From NCBI GenBank assembly GCA_009845645.1, contig VXZF01000647.1:1-10890 (forward strand): a stretch of DNA of 10,890 nucleotides, read 5' to 3'. Below are positions 1-7,566 of the stretch, piece by piece. This stretch comes from Gemmatimonadota bacterium (GTDB lineage Bacteria > Latescibacterota > UBA2968 > UBA8231). The notes beneath the pieces were generated by a model that was not told the DNA's origin, searched no databases, and saw nothing but the letters and a program-made list of their open reading frames with translations. Both the position numbers and the translations under genes were made by a program. Within the stretch, counting starts at the first letter, position 1, and each line of letters opens with the position of its first letter.

Positions 1-2
1 GT

Positions 3-140
3 GGGCGCTTTGCCCGGCTTTGGGATGGGCGCGACGATGCGGGCCAGTTGGTGCCGCCGGGCAACTACGTGTTCAGCGTCGCGCTGGACGCCAAGACAGG
101 CCAAGCTAGAGCGGTCGCTGCGGTTGTGGTGGCATACTGA
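3..140 (+). CDS. C-terminal end of an exported protein with a FlgD-Ig-like domain (5' truncated)
   Basis: This is the 3' end of a gene that begins before the window; codons are read from base 3 and end at a TGA at 138-140. The visible 45 residues contain LWDGRDDAGQLVPPGNYVFS, then a short strand-like tail ending in VVVAY. The W-D-G-x-D-x-x-G-x-x-V-x-x-G-x-Y pattern is the hallmark of the FlgD Ig-like domain, which in FCB-group and candidate-phylum bacteria often closes large secreted or surface proteins, sometimes as a sorting signal. The rest of the protein is not visible, so its function is unknown. It lies 16 bp upstream of the next gene on the same strand and may share its transcript. The frame is strongly supported by the motif and by the stop sitting directly before the next start. 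Confidence 0.7.
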   Translation, partial: GRFARLWDGRDDAGQLVPPGNYVFSVALDAKTGQARAVAAVVVAY

Positions 141-142
141 AC

Positions 143-147
143 GGGAA
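143..147 (+). promoter_or_regulatory. Ribosome-binding site that favours the start at 157
   Basis: GGGAA lies 9 nt before the ATG at 157 but touches the ATG at 148. This spacing favours the start at 157, which also gives the cleaner signal peptide (MRKCFVILG...). Confidence 0.45.
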
Positions 148-156
148 ATGGGTGCT

Positions 157-2937
157 ATGAGAAAATGTTTCGTCATCTTGGGGCTGGTATTAGTAGTGGG
201 CGTCCCGGCCTGGGGCCAGACCGATGTCCAGCGCGGTGGGGCTGTCACCTTTGAGCCGACTGGCCCGGGCGTGCTCTTTGGGGCGCTCGATCCGGCAGTC
301 AAAAAGTGGTACGTGCCGCAGGAGCTCTTCGTGGACTATGGCTGGCGTCAGTGGGAATACTCCAACTACGCCCGCACCCCATATGAGCGCTACGTCAACA
401 CCACCCGCGAGGGCGACTACTTCTACGATGTGTACGGCAATTTTACCACGCGCGGTTGGTTGATCTACGACTGGCGTCAGTTCCAGCCGCAGCCCTTGGG
501 CAGCGGCATCTTCCAGAGCACGCGCTTCAACCGCTGGTTCAACGCGGTGACCATCAGCGGCGACTCGCAGGGTCAGTACAACTACGCGATCACGGTCGGC
601 GACCGGATTCGCACGACGCTGACGCCGATGACGTTTTCCAAGCCGGACTTCAACGGGGTGCAGATCGATTTTGCTTCGGATAAGTACCAAGCGACGATCC
701 TCGCCTCGCGCATCAGCGAGCCGATCCGCGGCTCCACCCAGCTTTCGGGTGGGATCACTGAGCCGGTGACGCAGACCAATATCACTTCGTTGTTCGGCGG
801 GCGGGCGACTTTTCAGGTAGGTGATTTCGTCGAGGTCGGTGCCCAAGTGATGGACGCCAGCAACGGCAATACACTGCTCGACATGTTCAACGGAGATTTG
901 GTCGCTGGCAGCCTCACCGCTGGGCAGAGCACGGCACCGTTGACGGCGATTGCGGTGATTCTGAGCGACGACTCGCCCGACGACAACGAAGGGGGCGCGG
1001 CCCTGTTTAGCCACGACGTGCGGATCACCAGCCGCGACTTCGACACCGGCAAGGAGACGGTTTCTACCTTGCAGGAGGTCGTCCGTCCCGGCTCGCAGTG
1101 GCCGGTTATCTTCGGCGGGTTCCGGCGTCCGGGCTTTTTGGCCGCGGACGGCCCAGAGCGGATCATCGTCAACTACGACTTCAACGACCCGGGTTATGTT
1201 GGTCCAGATCCGACGACGATTGTCGGAGTAGATTTCAACTACGTGGTAGCTAACGACTTCAAGGTCGAGATGTGGTCTGACCGCCAGACGGGCTTGCGCG
1301 GCGCACCGCCCCCTCCGTTGACTGCCGAGGTGATCGACGCGGCGCAACCAGCGTTGATTGCCGTGCGCCGTGCCGAGGGCAATGTCGCGGACATCACGAA
1401 CTTGCAGCGGATTGAGTTTTCCTACGGCCTGCCGACGGCCAATCTGGTCGGTGGCTTTACCATTGAGGGCACTGGGGTACTCGGATTTGACTTCTACGGC
1501 GAGTGGGATCGCAACAAGCGCTATTTCCAGTTTCCCAATGCCGCGCTGTTCAACGAGGGCGAAGAGCACGCGGTTTCTTCCGAGGGGTCTGACGCTTGGT
1601 ACTTCAATGTCTCGCGCAATGTGTTCCCCTACTTTTTCTACGGCGAAGCCTACGCCATTGACGAAGCCTATTCGACGACGGCCTTCTTGGTCAGTGCTAC
1701 GGGCGAGGTGCAGTACGACAATACCCAGCGGCACTTGTACGAGTTTGTCGATGACAACGACGACCAAGACCGCTTCCCCGACTGGATTCGCTTTGGCTCG
1801 ACCAACGACCGGTCGATTTTTCCCGGCTGGGATCAAAACAACGACTTCATCTCCGACTTCAATCAGAACGATAACGCCACTGCGGCCAACATCATTCCCG
1901 ACTATGACGAGCCGTTTCTGCGCTACAGTGTCGATCGGCCGGAATTTCTCTTTGGCATTGATTTGAATAACAACAATTGGATCGATCGCTTTGAAGACGA
2001 CGATCTGCCCGATTACCCGTACAAGCCGGATCGGCGGGGATACAATGTTTTCGGCGGCATCCACCTCGCGCCGGATATGCGGCTGACTCTCGGGCGCACG
2101 GACGAGCAATCGCAGGCAACCGACGCCTTCAACGAGACAAATTACGCAATGTTCACGCTCGATCGGGACTACGCGGGCTTGGGGCACTTGCGGGTTTTCA
2201 ACATGCTCAAGCAGGCCAAGGACACCATTCCCGATGCTCGGCGCGAGCCGACCCCCTTCGTCGGCGCGCCGATCCAGCCGGTGGTGCGCGACATCTTGGC
2301 GGCGCAGGACACTTGGATCAATACCGCGTACGCGCAGTTCGATTATCAGGGCATTGAGGGGCTGAACGTGGTCAACAAATTCAAGTGGGAGCATTTCCGG
2401 CAAAACGCCGAGGACCCGCGCGACAGCATTGGCCGCCCGCTGGAAAGCACTGCGAGTTTCTTGGGACTGATCAACAAGGTGGACTACATGTACGGCCTTG
2501 GCCGCTTTGACTTGCAGCCGAGGTGCAAGAGCGAGTTTTTGCGGCAGACGCCTTTTGTCGCCGACGAGGCGCGGCGCGAGGAATGGGCGCTGACCGTGCA
2601 GTTGATCGCCCGCCTGCCGGTCATGCGGCGCACGGTTATCGAATCTGGCGTGGAGCAGTTGTGGTTTAGCGACCGGGTGCAGGACGAGGACGCGCTGCGG
2701 GCGGCAGGGCTTTTGCAGGACACAGGGGACTGGCGCTCGACTCATATCGCGGTACAGCTATCGACGACTTCCGATTACCAGGGGTACCGGCTGACCACGC
2801 AAGCGGGCCTGCGCTTTGGCCGCATCCTGAGCGAGCGGGTGATTGAGGACAGCGACCGGCCGGGCGTTTTCAAAACCGACGACAAGGGGAAGAATGAGAC
2901 CACGACCTTTATCACAGTGTTCGCCGGTCTGGAGTGA
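157..2937 (+). CDS. Large exported protein, probable outer-membrane/surface protein (paralogue A)
   Basis: This is a 926-aa protein of a family I do not recognise by name. The N-terminus MRKCFVILGLVLVVGVPAWG is a typical Sec signal peptide; cleavage after AWG would leave a mature protein starting QTD. An aromatic-rich N-terminal module follows (WYVPQELF, then RGWLIYDWRQ). The middle holds an Asp/Asn-rich block at about residues 529-620 with EF-hand-like loops: D559-Q-N-N-D-F-I-S-D, and D602-L-N-N-N-N-W-I-D-R-F-E613. These are likely calcium sites. The last 250 or so residues alternate polar and hydrophobic positions and end in FITVFAGLE, compatible with beta-barrel strands, although the terminal residue is Glu rather than the usual aromatic. 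It is homologous to the gene at 4538-7417 and sits 4 bp upstream of a SurA-like lipoprotein gene, so it is plausibly a client of that chaperone. The frame stays open back to base 1, but that upstream part is the previous gene's region. ATG 148 is an alternative start. The coding call is near certain; the location is inferred. Confidence 0.85.
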   Translation: MRKCFVILGLVLVVGVPAWGQTDVQRGGAVTFEPTGPGVLFGALDPAVKKWYVPQELFVDYGWRQWEYSNYARTPYERYVNTTREGDYFYDVYGNFTTRGWLIYDWRQFQPQPLGSGIFQSTRFNRWFNAVTISGDSQGQYNYAITVGDRIRTTLTPMTFSKPDFNGVQIDFASDKYQATILASRISEPIRGSTQLSGGITEPVTQTNITSLFGGRATFQVGDFVEVGAQVMDASNGNTLLDMFNGDLVAGSLTAGQSTAPLTAIAVILSDDSPDDNEGGAALFSHDVRITSRDFDTGKETVSTLQEVVRPGSQWPVIFGGFRRPGFLAADGPERIIVNYDFNDPGYVGPDPTTIVGVDFNYVVANDFKVEMWSDRQTGLRGAPPPPLTAEVIDAAQPALIAVRRAEGNVADITNLQRIEFSYGLPTANLVGGFTIEGTGVLGFDFYGEWDRNKRYFQFPNAALFNEGEEHAVSSEGSDAWYFNVSRNVFPYFFYGEAYAIDEAYSTTAFLVSATGEVQYDNTQRHLYEFVDDNDDQDRFPDWIRFGSTNDRSIFPGWDQNNDFISDFNQNDNATAANIIPDYDEPFLRYSVDRPEFLFGIDLNNNNWIDRFEDDDLPDYPYKPDRRGYNVFGGIHLAPDMRLTLGRTDEQSQATDAFNETNYAMFTLDRDYAGLGHLRVFNMLKQAKDTIPDARREPTPFVGAPIQPVVRDILAAQDTWINTAYAQFDYQGIEGLNVVNKFKWEHFRQNAEDPRDSIGRPLESTASFLGLINKVDYMYGLGRFDLQPRCKSEFLRQTPFVADEARREEWALTVQLIARLPVMRRTVIESGVEQLWFSDRVQDEDALRAAGLLQDTGDWRSTHIAVQLSTTSDYQGYRLTTQAGLRFGRILSERVIEDSDRPGVFKTDDKGKNETTTFITVFAGLE
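1842..1869 (+). repeat. 28-bp exact direct repeat, copy 1 (in paralogue A)
   Basis: This stretch encodes the DFISDFNQN part of the Asp/Asn-rich block and is identical base for base to 6334-6361 in paralogue B. Both copies are read in the same codon phase. It is a conserved remnant of the duplication, or has been kept alike by gene conversion. Confidence 0.8.
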
Positions 2938-2939
2938 GG
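2931..2939 (+). promoter_or_regulatory. Ribosome-binding site overlapping the stop of paralogue A, supporting GTG 2942
   Basis: GGAGTGAGG contains two purine-rich cores. GGAG (2931-2934) lies 7 nt before the GTG at 2942. The site spans the upstream stop codon (2935-2937), an arrangement typical of translational coupling. It favours GTG 2942 over the in-frame ATG at 2843, which lies inside the previous gene. Confidence 0.6.
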
Positions 2940-2941
2940 CC

Positions 2942-4534
2942 GTGTTGCGCTTTTGCTTGCTAGTGATTGTAGCCTTGGGTTGCGCCCAAGAGCCTGAGGA
3001 GTTGGTGCTGGCCCAAGTGGGTGGTCAGCCGATTACTGCGTCGGAGTTCAGGGAGTTTGACGCGCGGATTCCCGCGGGGATGAAAGAGGGAGGCCAGCGC
3101 CAAGTGCTCGAAAGCCTGATCGACAAAAAGCTGCTCCTGCGCGAAGCGGATGCCGCCAAGATGGCTGAAGACAGTTGGTTCAAAGGCGAACTTGCTCGCT
3201 TCAAACGCGCTCGGCTGATGGCGCTGTACATGGAGCGCGAGGTCGTCGCTAAGATCGAACTTACTCCCGAGGAAATAGAGCGGTACTACCGAGAGAGCGG
3301 CCGACACCGTGCTCTGCGCTTGGGCGGCATAATGGTCGAGAGTTTGGAGGAAGCAGGTGCAATCATCGACCAGATCGCCGCGGGGGCTGATTTTCACGAA
3401 CTGGCCAGCGCGCACTCGGTTCACGAGAAGACCGCCGCGCGGGGCGGCGACACTGGCATATACCAGACGCGCGACCAGATGTCGGCGGAGACGGTTGAGC
3501 AGGTGCTCGGGTTGGCGATAGGGGGTGTTTCCGCGCCGGTGCGCGAAGTGTTTAGCCATGAGGACTTTTACGTGATCTACAAAGTGCTCGACGAGATCCC
3601 AGCGCCGCTGAGCGCGTCGGAGCAGATCATCGTCGAGGAGCTGACAGTGCAAAAGCGCGAGGAGCGGAGGCAGGCGCTCCGCGATTCGCTCGTGAAAGCG
3701 TACGCACCGGTGCCGCGTCCGGCGGCGATCCAGCGGCTCGTCGAGAACGGAGTCATGGCGGACCAAGCCGAAATTCTCTGCGCGTATCGGGGCGGCGAAC
3801 TCTCTGTCAGTGGTTTTTTGGCGGCGTACGAGCTTCTCACCGGCAGGAGTTTACAGGAGGCCGACAGTGCTCACGTGGCCGAGGTTTTGCATCGCCGGGT
3901 GCTGCCCGACCTGTTCGTGAGTGCCGAGATCGAGGCGGCTGGCTTGGCAGAGGATGAGCGTTTCAAGGAGACAGTGGCGGTTAAGAGCGAGGAATTGCTG
4001 CTCAGCGCGTTGCGCCGGCGGGAGGTTGACCAGCACGTGAGTGTAACCGAAGAAGAAGCGCGCGATTTCTACGACGCGCATCCCGAAAAATTCGTTCGGC
4101 CTGAGGTTACGACCATCGTCGAGATTTTGGTGGCGTCGGATTCGCTGGCCCAGCGCCTGGGGGACGAATTGCGTGCGGAGGGCGATGCCGTAGCGTTGGC
4201 CCAGCGCCATACTCGACGCGAGGGCAGCTTGCACCACGGCGGCCAGATGCAGCTCAATGCTTATACCCAAGGGCTGTTTCCCGTGCTGTCTGCTGCCGTG
4301 CAAGAGGTCGCCATCGGCGAGGTGGGTGGACCGTTGAAGACCGAGCAGGGCTATTCGGTCTTCAAGGTGCTGGAGCGCACGCGCGAGCAGATTCCGTACA
4401 ACGCCGAATCGCAGCGCCGCGCCCGTGCCTACGTGCGGATCGACAAGTCGAAAAGGGATTACGTGCGGTTCGTGCGCAATTTGCGGAATAAGTATCCGGT
4501 GGAAATTGTCGAGGGAAGTTTGGAAAAGCTCTGA
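2942..4534 (+). CDS. SurA/PpiC-like peptidyl-prolyl cis-trans isomerase lipoprotein with two parvulin domains
   Basis: This is a 530-aa periplasmic folding factor. The GTG start gives a short lipoprotein signal, MLRFCLLVIVALGC, with lipid attachment expected at Cys14 (A-L-G-C, an acceptable lipobox). Residues about 17-120 resemble the SurA/PpiC N-terminal chaperone region: LAQVGGQPITASEF, then a charged helical stretch with ESLIDKKLLLREA. Parvulin domain 1 spans about 123-218 and shows the family's GGD-x-G turn as RGGDTGIYQ, ending FYVIYKVLDEI. A helical linker follows. Parvulin domain 2 spans about 386-482 with a degenerate turn, HGGQMQLN, and the ending GYSVFKVLERTRE. SurA has the same plan (N-domain plus two parvulin domains), but E. 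coli SurA is about 430 aa and is not a lipoprotein, so this one is longer and membrane-tethered. It lies between two homologous large exported proteins at 3-4 bp spacings, which points to a dedicated role in their folding. Isomerase activity of either domain is not shown; a pure chaperone role is possible. Confidence 0.87.
   Translation: MLRFCLLVIVALGCAQEPEELVLAQVGGQPITASEFREFDARIPAGMKEGGQRQVLESLIDKKLLLREADAAKMAEDSWFKGELARFKRARLMALYMEREVVAKIELTPEEIERYYRESGRHRALRLGGIMVESLEEAGAIIDQIAAGADFHELASAHSVHEKTAARGGDTGIYQTRDQMSAETVEQVLGLAIGGVSAPVREVFSHEDFYVIYKVLDEIPAPLSASEQIIVEELTVQKREERRQALRDSLVKAYAPVPRPAAIQRLVENGVMADQAEILCAYRGGELSVSGFLAAYELLTGRSLQEADSAHVAEVLHRRVLPDLFVSAEIEAAGLAEDERFKETVAVKSEELLLSALRRREVDQHVSVTEEEARDFYDAHPEKFVRPEVTTIVEILVASDSLAQRLGDELRAEGDAVALAQRHTRREGSLHHGGQMQLNAYTQGLFPVLSAAVQEVAIGEVGGPLKTEQGYSVFKVLERTREQIPYNAESQRRARAYVRIDKSKRDYVRFVRNLRNKYPVEIVEGSLEKL
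4522..4528 (+). promoter_or_regulatory. Ribosome-binding site for GTG 4538
   Basis: GGAAAAG lies inside the last codons of the SurA-like gene, 9 nt before the GTG at 4538. It supports that start, which opens directly into a signal peptide. Confidence 0.45.
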
Positions 4535-4537
4535 ACC

Positions 4538-7417
4538 GTGCGTTGGACAACTAATATAGCGTTGGTTTTGGTGCTCGCCTTACAGGTCGGAGCGCAGACG
4601 GATTACGGCTACCGCTTGGGGCGGCAGGAAAGGGGTGAAGTCCGCTTCAATGCTCAAGGGCCAAGCGTGCTGATGGGGGCTTTGGATCCCACGGTCATGC
4701 GCTGGTACATGCCGCAGGAACTGTTCGACGAGTACGGCCGCCGTCAATGGCGCTATACCAACTACGCCACCGAGCCGTACCGGCGCTACATCGACCGCAA
4801 CCAAGAGGGCACGTATTTCTACGACACCTACGGCAAGCTGATCTCGCGCGGCTGGCTGGTGTACGACTGGCGACAGACGCAGGCGCGCACGGTCGAGAGC
4901 AGCCAGTTGACCAAAGAGCGGCGCTACGCTAATTGGTTCAATCGGCTGATTATCTCCTCGGATGCTAGCGGCGACTACAACTACTCGCTGATGATCGGCG
5001 ACGAGATTTTCGCGACCCTGACGCCGATGACCTTCCGCAAGGTCGGCTTCAATGGCGTTGTGACGAGCTTTGACGCGCGGCATTTGCGCTTCACTGGTTT
5101 GTTCTCGCGCCCAAGCCTGCCCATCGTCGAGATCGACCCGGATATTCCGACGGCCTCGCAGGACAACTTTACCAGCTTGATCGCTGGTCGTATAGAGGCC
5201 GATTTGGGGGCCAACGCGACCTTGGGTCTGACGTTGGTTAATGCCCACAATGGGGCTGGCAACCGCGAGAGTTTTGAGGGCAATCCGCTCAAAGGGGTAC
5301 TGACGACCGGGCAGCTAGGTAGAAGGCTCAACAAGCTAATCGTGCGGCTGTCCGACGATTCGCCCGCAGACGGCGAGGGTGGGCCGGTGTTGTTCAGCAC
5401 GGAGGTGGAGATCACCACGGCGCTCAGGCGCGAGGTGCCGGTCGAAGGCGGCGTGCGGATGGTCTTTAAGGACACCACGTTCACGGGCAGCAGTATTGGC
5501 TTTGCGCCGGTGATAGAGGGCGGAGAGGAGCGCGGTGGATTCTTGCGGGCCGATGGGGCGGAGAGCATTGTGCTGCAGTACGCGTTGGCTGCCGAAGAGG
5601 GCGAAAGCGAGGAAGGCACCTTGCGTTTGGCCTTGCAGCGCCAGTTAGATCTGGGGCTGGACGAGGCCGACGACGCCATCACCCGCGTCAAAAACGTGCG
5701 CTTCCGCTTCGTGCTGGCCAATGACTACCGGATCGAAGTGGCCTCTGACCGGCAGAACAGCCGCATTGGCATCCCGGAGTTTTTGGTGGTGACGCGGGCT
5801 GCTGGCAATGTCAAGAATCAGCTCAACCCGCGCGAAGTCGTCTTTGACTACGGCTTGCCGACGGCCTCGCAGATCGCCGGTATTACTACTGAGATACGCG
5901 ACTGGTGGGGCTTCGACTTGTACGGCGAATTCAACGTCAGTACCCAGTACCGCCAATTTCCCTCGACGACGCGCGAATCGCACCGCTCGTTTTCGGGGAT
6001 TCAAGGCGATGAGCACGCTGTCGGCTGGCTGTTCAATCTCGTGCGGCACGCAGACCCTTGGCGCTTTTCCCTCGAAGGCTTTGGCATGGACGACGCCTAT
6101 GCCACCAGCTTCAAGCCGGTGGACAGCCGCGGCTTGGTTGACTACTCGCCCGAGGCCACCGACCGGCTCTACGACTTCGTCGAGGACAACGACGATCAGG
6201 ACCGCCACCCTGACCAGAAGCGGTTTTTCCAGGGCGGATTGGTGCCGCCGCAATCGACCGCGCTGGGCGGCTTCCAGGTGCGCTCGGACGGCGTGCCCGA
6301 TCCGGCGGTCTTTCCTGGGTACGACGAAAACGGCGACTTCATCTCCGACTTCAATCAGAACAGCAACGGCGACCGGGAGAATTTCTTCCCCGACTACGAA
6401 GAGCCTTTTCTGCGCCATCACTCGGACCGGCCAGAGTTCCTCTTTGGCATAGACCTCAACAACAACGGCTGGGCCGAGCGCTTTGAAAACGACGACTTGC
6501 CCGACTATCCCTACAAGAAGGACCACTGGGGCTACAACGCTTACGCCAGCGTGGAGGTCAATCCCGAAATCCGTCTTTCTGCCGGCTATCTGCGTCAGGA
6601 TATGCGACAAGTCGACCGCAAAAATCATACTGCCTATGGTCTCTTTACTTTTGAACGAGATTGGCCCGGCCGCGGTCGGGTGCGGGTCTTCGACATGCTG
6701 AAGAAGGCCGCAGACACCATCCCCGATCCGCTGTCTCAGTGGATCGTGCCGACGCTCGAATTTGGGGCCGCTGGGCAGACGAGTGGGCAGCACATAGCCG
6801 TGCCAGATTTGCTGGCGGCCGAGGACACTTGGATCAATACGTTTTACGCTGAGTGGCACTACGCTAGTCCGCGGCGCTGGAAGACTAAGCACCGCTTCAA
6901 ATGGGACTGGTGGCACCAGCGCGACGCGCAACTTGGTTCGCTGGGGCCGTTGGGACGCAATGGCCGCGAGACCTCTGGTTTTGTGGGGTTGATTGACAAG
7001 ATCGACGGCGTTTTTGCATGGGGCGCGGTGGCGATTTTGCCCCGCTTTAAAAGCGAATTTCTCAGCCAATCGCCCTTTTCCTTGGCCGAGCGTCGTCGCC
7101 GTTCCTGGGATGGGATTGGGTCGCTGTTGGTCCGCTTTCCCGTGATGCGGGATTCAGAGCTTGAACTGGGGTTTGAGCAGCGGTTGTTCTTTGAGCTGTT
7201 GCAGGACGAGAAGGTCTTGGTGGAAAACGTGCTGACGGGCGATTTCCGCGGCACGGTGTGGGCGGCGCAATTGAGCAATCAGCGGGAGTATCTAGGCTAC
7301 GGATTGACGACCCAGCTCGGGTTGCGCTTTGATAGGCGTTCATTGGAAGTGACCGGGCGAGAGCGCGAGACGCGGGTCGCGGGATTGGCGTTTTTGTCGA
7401 TATTCGCGAGTCTGTGA
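4538..7417 (+). CDS. Large exported protein, probable outer-membrane/surface protein (paralogue B)
   Basis: This 959-aa protein is homologous to the one encoded at 157-2937; the family is not recognised by name. The N-terminus MRWTTNIALVLVLALQVGA is a Sec signal peptide, with likely cleavage after VGA leaving QTD at the mature N-terminus, as in paralogue A. Shared blocks occur in the same order: GALDPTVMRWYMPQELF near the N-terminus, RGWLVYDWRQ, LSDDSPADGEGG, LANDYRIEVASDRQ, then an Asp/Asn-rich core at about 548-660 (VEDNDDQDRHPD; D596-E-N-G-D-F-I-S-D; D639-L-N-N-N-G-W-A-E-R-F-E650), and AEDTWINTFYAEW. The loops fit EF-hand-like calcium binding. The C-terminus ends in alternating hydrophobic residues (FLSIFASL), compatible with a barrel strand. 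Relative to paralogue A it has an insertion around residues 571-590, rich in Gly/Pro/Gln, between the first acidic stretch and the EF-like loop. GTG start, 3 bp after the SurA-like gene's stop, so almost certainly co-transcribed. The coding call is near certain; outer-membrane location is inferred. Confidence 0.86.
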   Translation: MRWTTNIALVLVLALQVGAQTDYGYRLGRQERGEVRFNAQGPSVLMGALDPTVMRWYMPQELFDEYGRRQWRYTNYATEPYRRYIDRNQEGTYFYDTYGKLISRGWLVYDWRQTQARTVESSQLTKERRYANWFNRLIISSDASGDYNYSLMIGDEIFATLTPMTFRKVGFNGVVTSFDARHLRFTGLFSRPSLPIVEIDPDIPTASQDNFTSLIAGRIEADLGANATLGLTLVNAHNGAGNRESFEGNPLKGVLTTGQLGRRLNKLIVRLSDDSPADGEGGPVLFSTEVEITTALRREVPVEGGVRMVFKDTTFTGSSIGFAPVIEGGEERGGFLRADGAESIVLQYALAAEEGESEEGTLRLALQRQLDLGLDEADDAITRVKNVRFRFVLANDYRIEVASDRQNSRIGIPEFLVVTRAAGNVKNQLNPREVVFDYGLPTASQIAGITTEIRDWWGFDLYGEFNVSTQYRQFPSTTRESHRSFSGIQGDEHAVGWLFNLVRHADPWRFSLEGFGMDDAYATSFKPVDSRGLVDYSPEATDRLYDFVEDNDDQDRHPDQKRFFQGGLVPPQSTALGGFQVRSDGVPDPAVFPGYDENGDFISDFNQNSNGDRENFFPDYEEPFLRHHSDRPEFLFGIDLNNNGWAERFENDDLPDYPYKKDHWGYNAYASVEVNPEIRLSAGYLRQDMRQVDRKNHTAYGLFTFERDWPGRGRVRVFDMLKKAADTIPDPLSQWIVPTLEFGAAGQTSGQHIAVPDLLAAEDTWINTFYAEWHYASPRRWKTKHRFKWDWWHQRDAQLGSLGPLGRNGRETSGFVGLIDKIDGVFAWGAVAILPRFKSEFLSQSPFSLAERRRRSWDGIGSLLVRFPVMRDSELELGFEQRLFFELLQDEKVLVENVLTGDFRGTVWAAQLSNQREYLGYGLTTQLGLRFDRRSLEVTGRERETRVAGLAFLSIFASL
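6334..6361 (+). repeat. 28-bp exact direct repeat, copy 2 (in paralogue B)
   Basis: Identical to 1842-1869 in paralogue A, at an offset of 4492 bp and in the same codon phase. It encodes the same DFISDFNQN segment. Confidence 0.8.
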
Positions 7418-7472
7418 GAATTATCTAAGTGTTGCACAATATGCGACAATTTTACCGAACTTTTTCAAAACA

Positions 7473-7487
7473 CTCCGCACTGCGGAG
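7473..7487 (+). repeat. Short perfect palindrome (hairpin candidate) in the 7418-7566 gap
   Basis: CTCCGCACTGCGGAG can form a 6-bp GC-rich stem with a 3-base loop. It lies 55 bp after the stop of paralogue B, in the only gap (149 bp) between the GC-rich operon and the accessory genes. No T-run follows on the + strand. On the - strand the stem is followed by TGTTTT, so as a terminator it would work better in reverse, where no gene is seen. It may be a weak operon end or a protein-binding site. I see no convincing promoter in the rest of the gap. Confidence 0.3.
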
Positions 7488-7566
7488 CGAATCTCCCAAC
7501 CCCGTGCAACTCGCCTCGTGCCACCCTTCGGGACATACCAGAATCATAAATCGAAAGAGAGGATAG

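Noticed and set aside
1..156. Extension of paralogue A to a GTG at base 1
   Set aside because: The 52 extra residues precede a perfect signal peptide and overlap the upstream gene's FlgD-Ig-like ending in another frame.
190..2745. Very long open frame (851 codons) on the - strand opposite paralogue A
   Set aside because: It is a shadow of biased codon use in a GC-rich gene. The + strand has a signal peptide, ordered motifs and a homologue at 4538-7417, while the antisense translation shows no recognisable domain and no ribosome-binding site that I could see.
2843..2941. ATG start at 2843 for the SurA-like gene
   Set aside because: It would overlap paralogue A by about 95 bp and bury the lipoprotein signal. 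GTG 2942 has a well-placed ribosome-binding site and begins the signal directly.
5645..7069. Long - strand open frame (474 codons) opposite paralogue B
   Set aside because: This is the same shadow effect as opposite paralogue A. Its similarity to the other antisense frame follows from the sense-strand homology.
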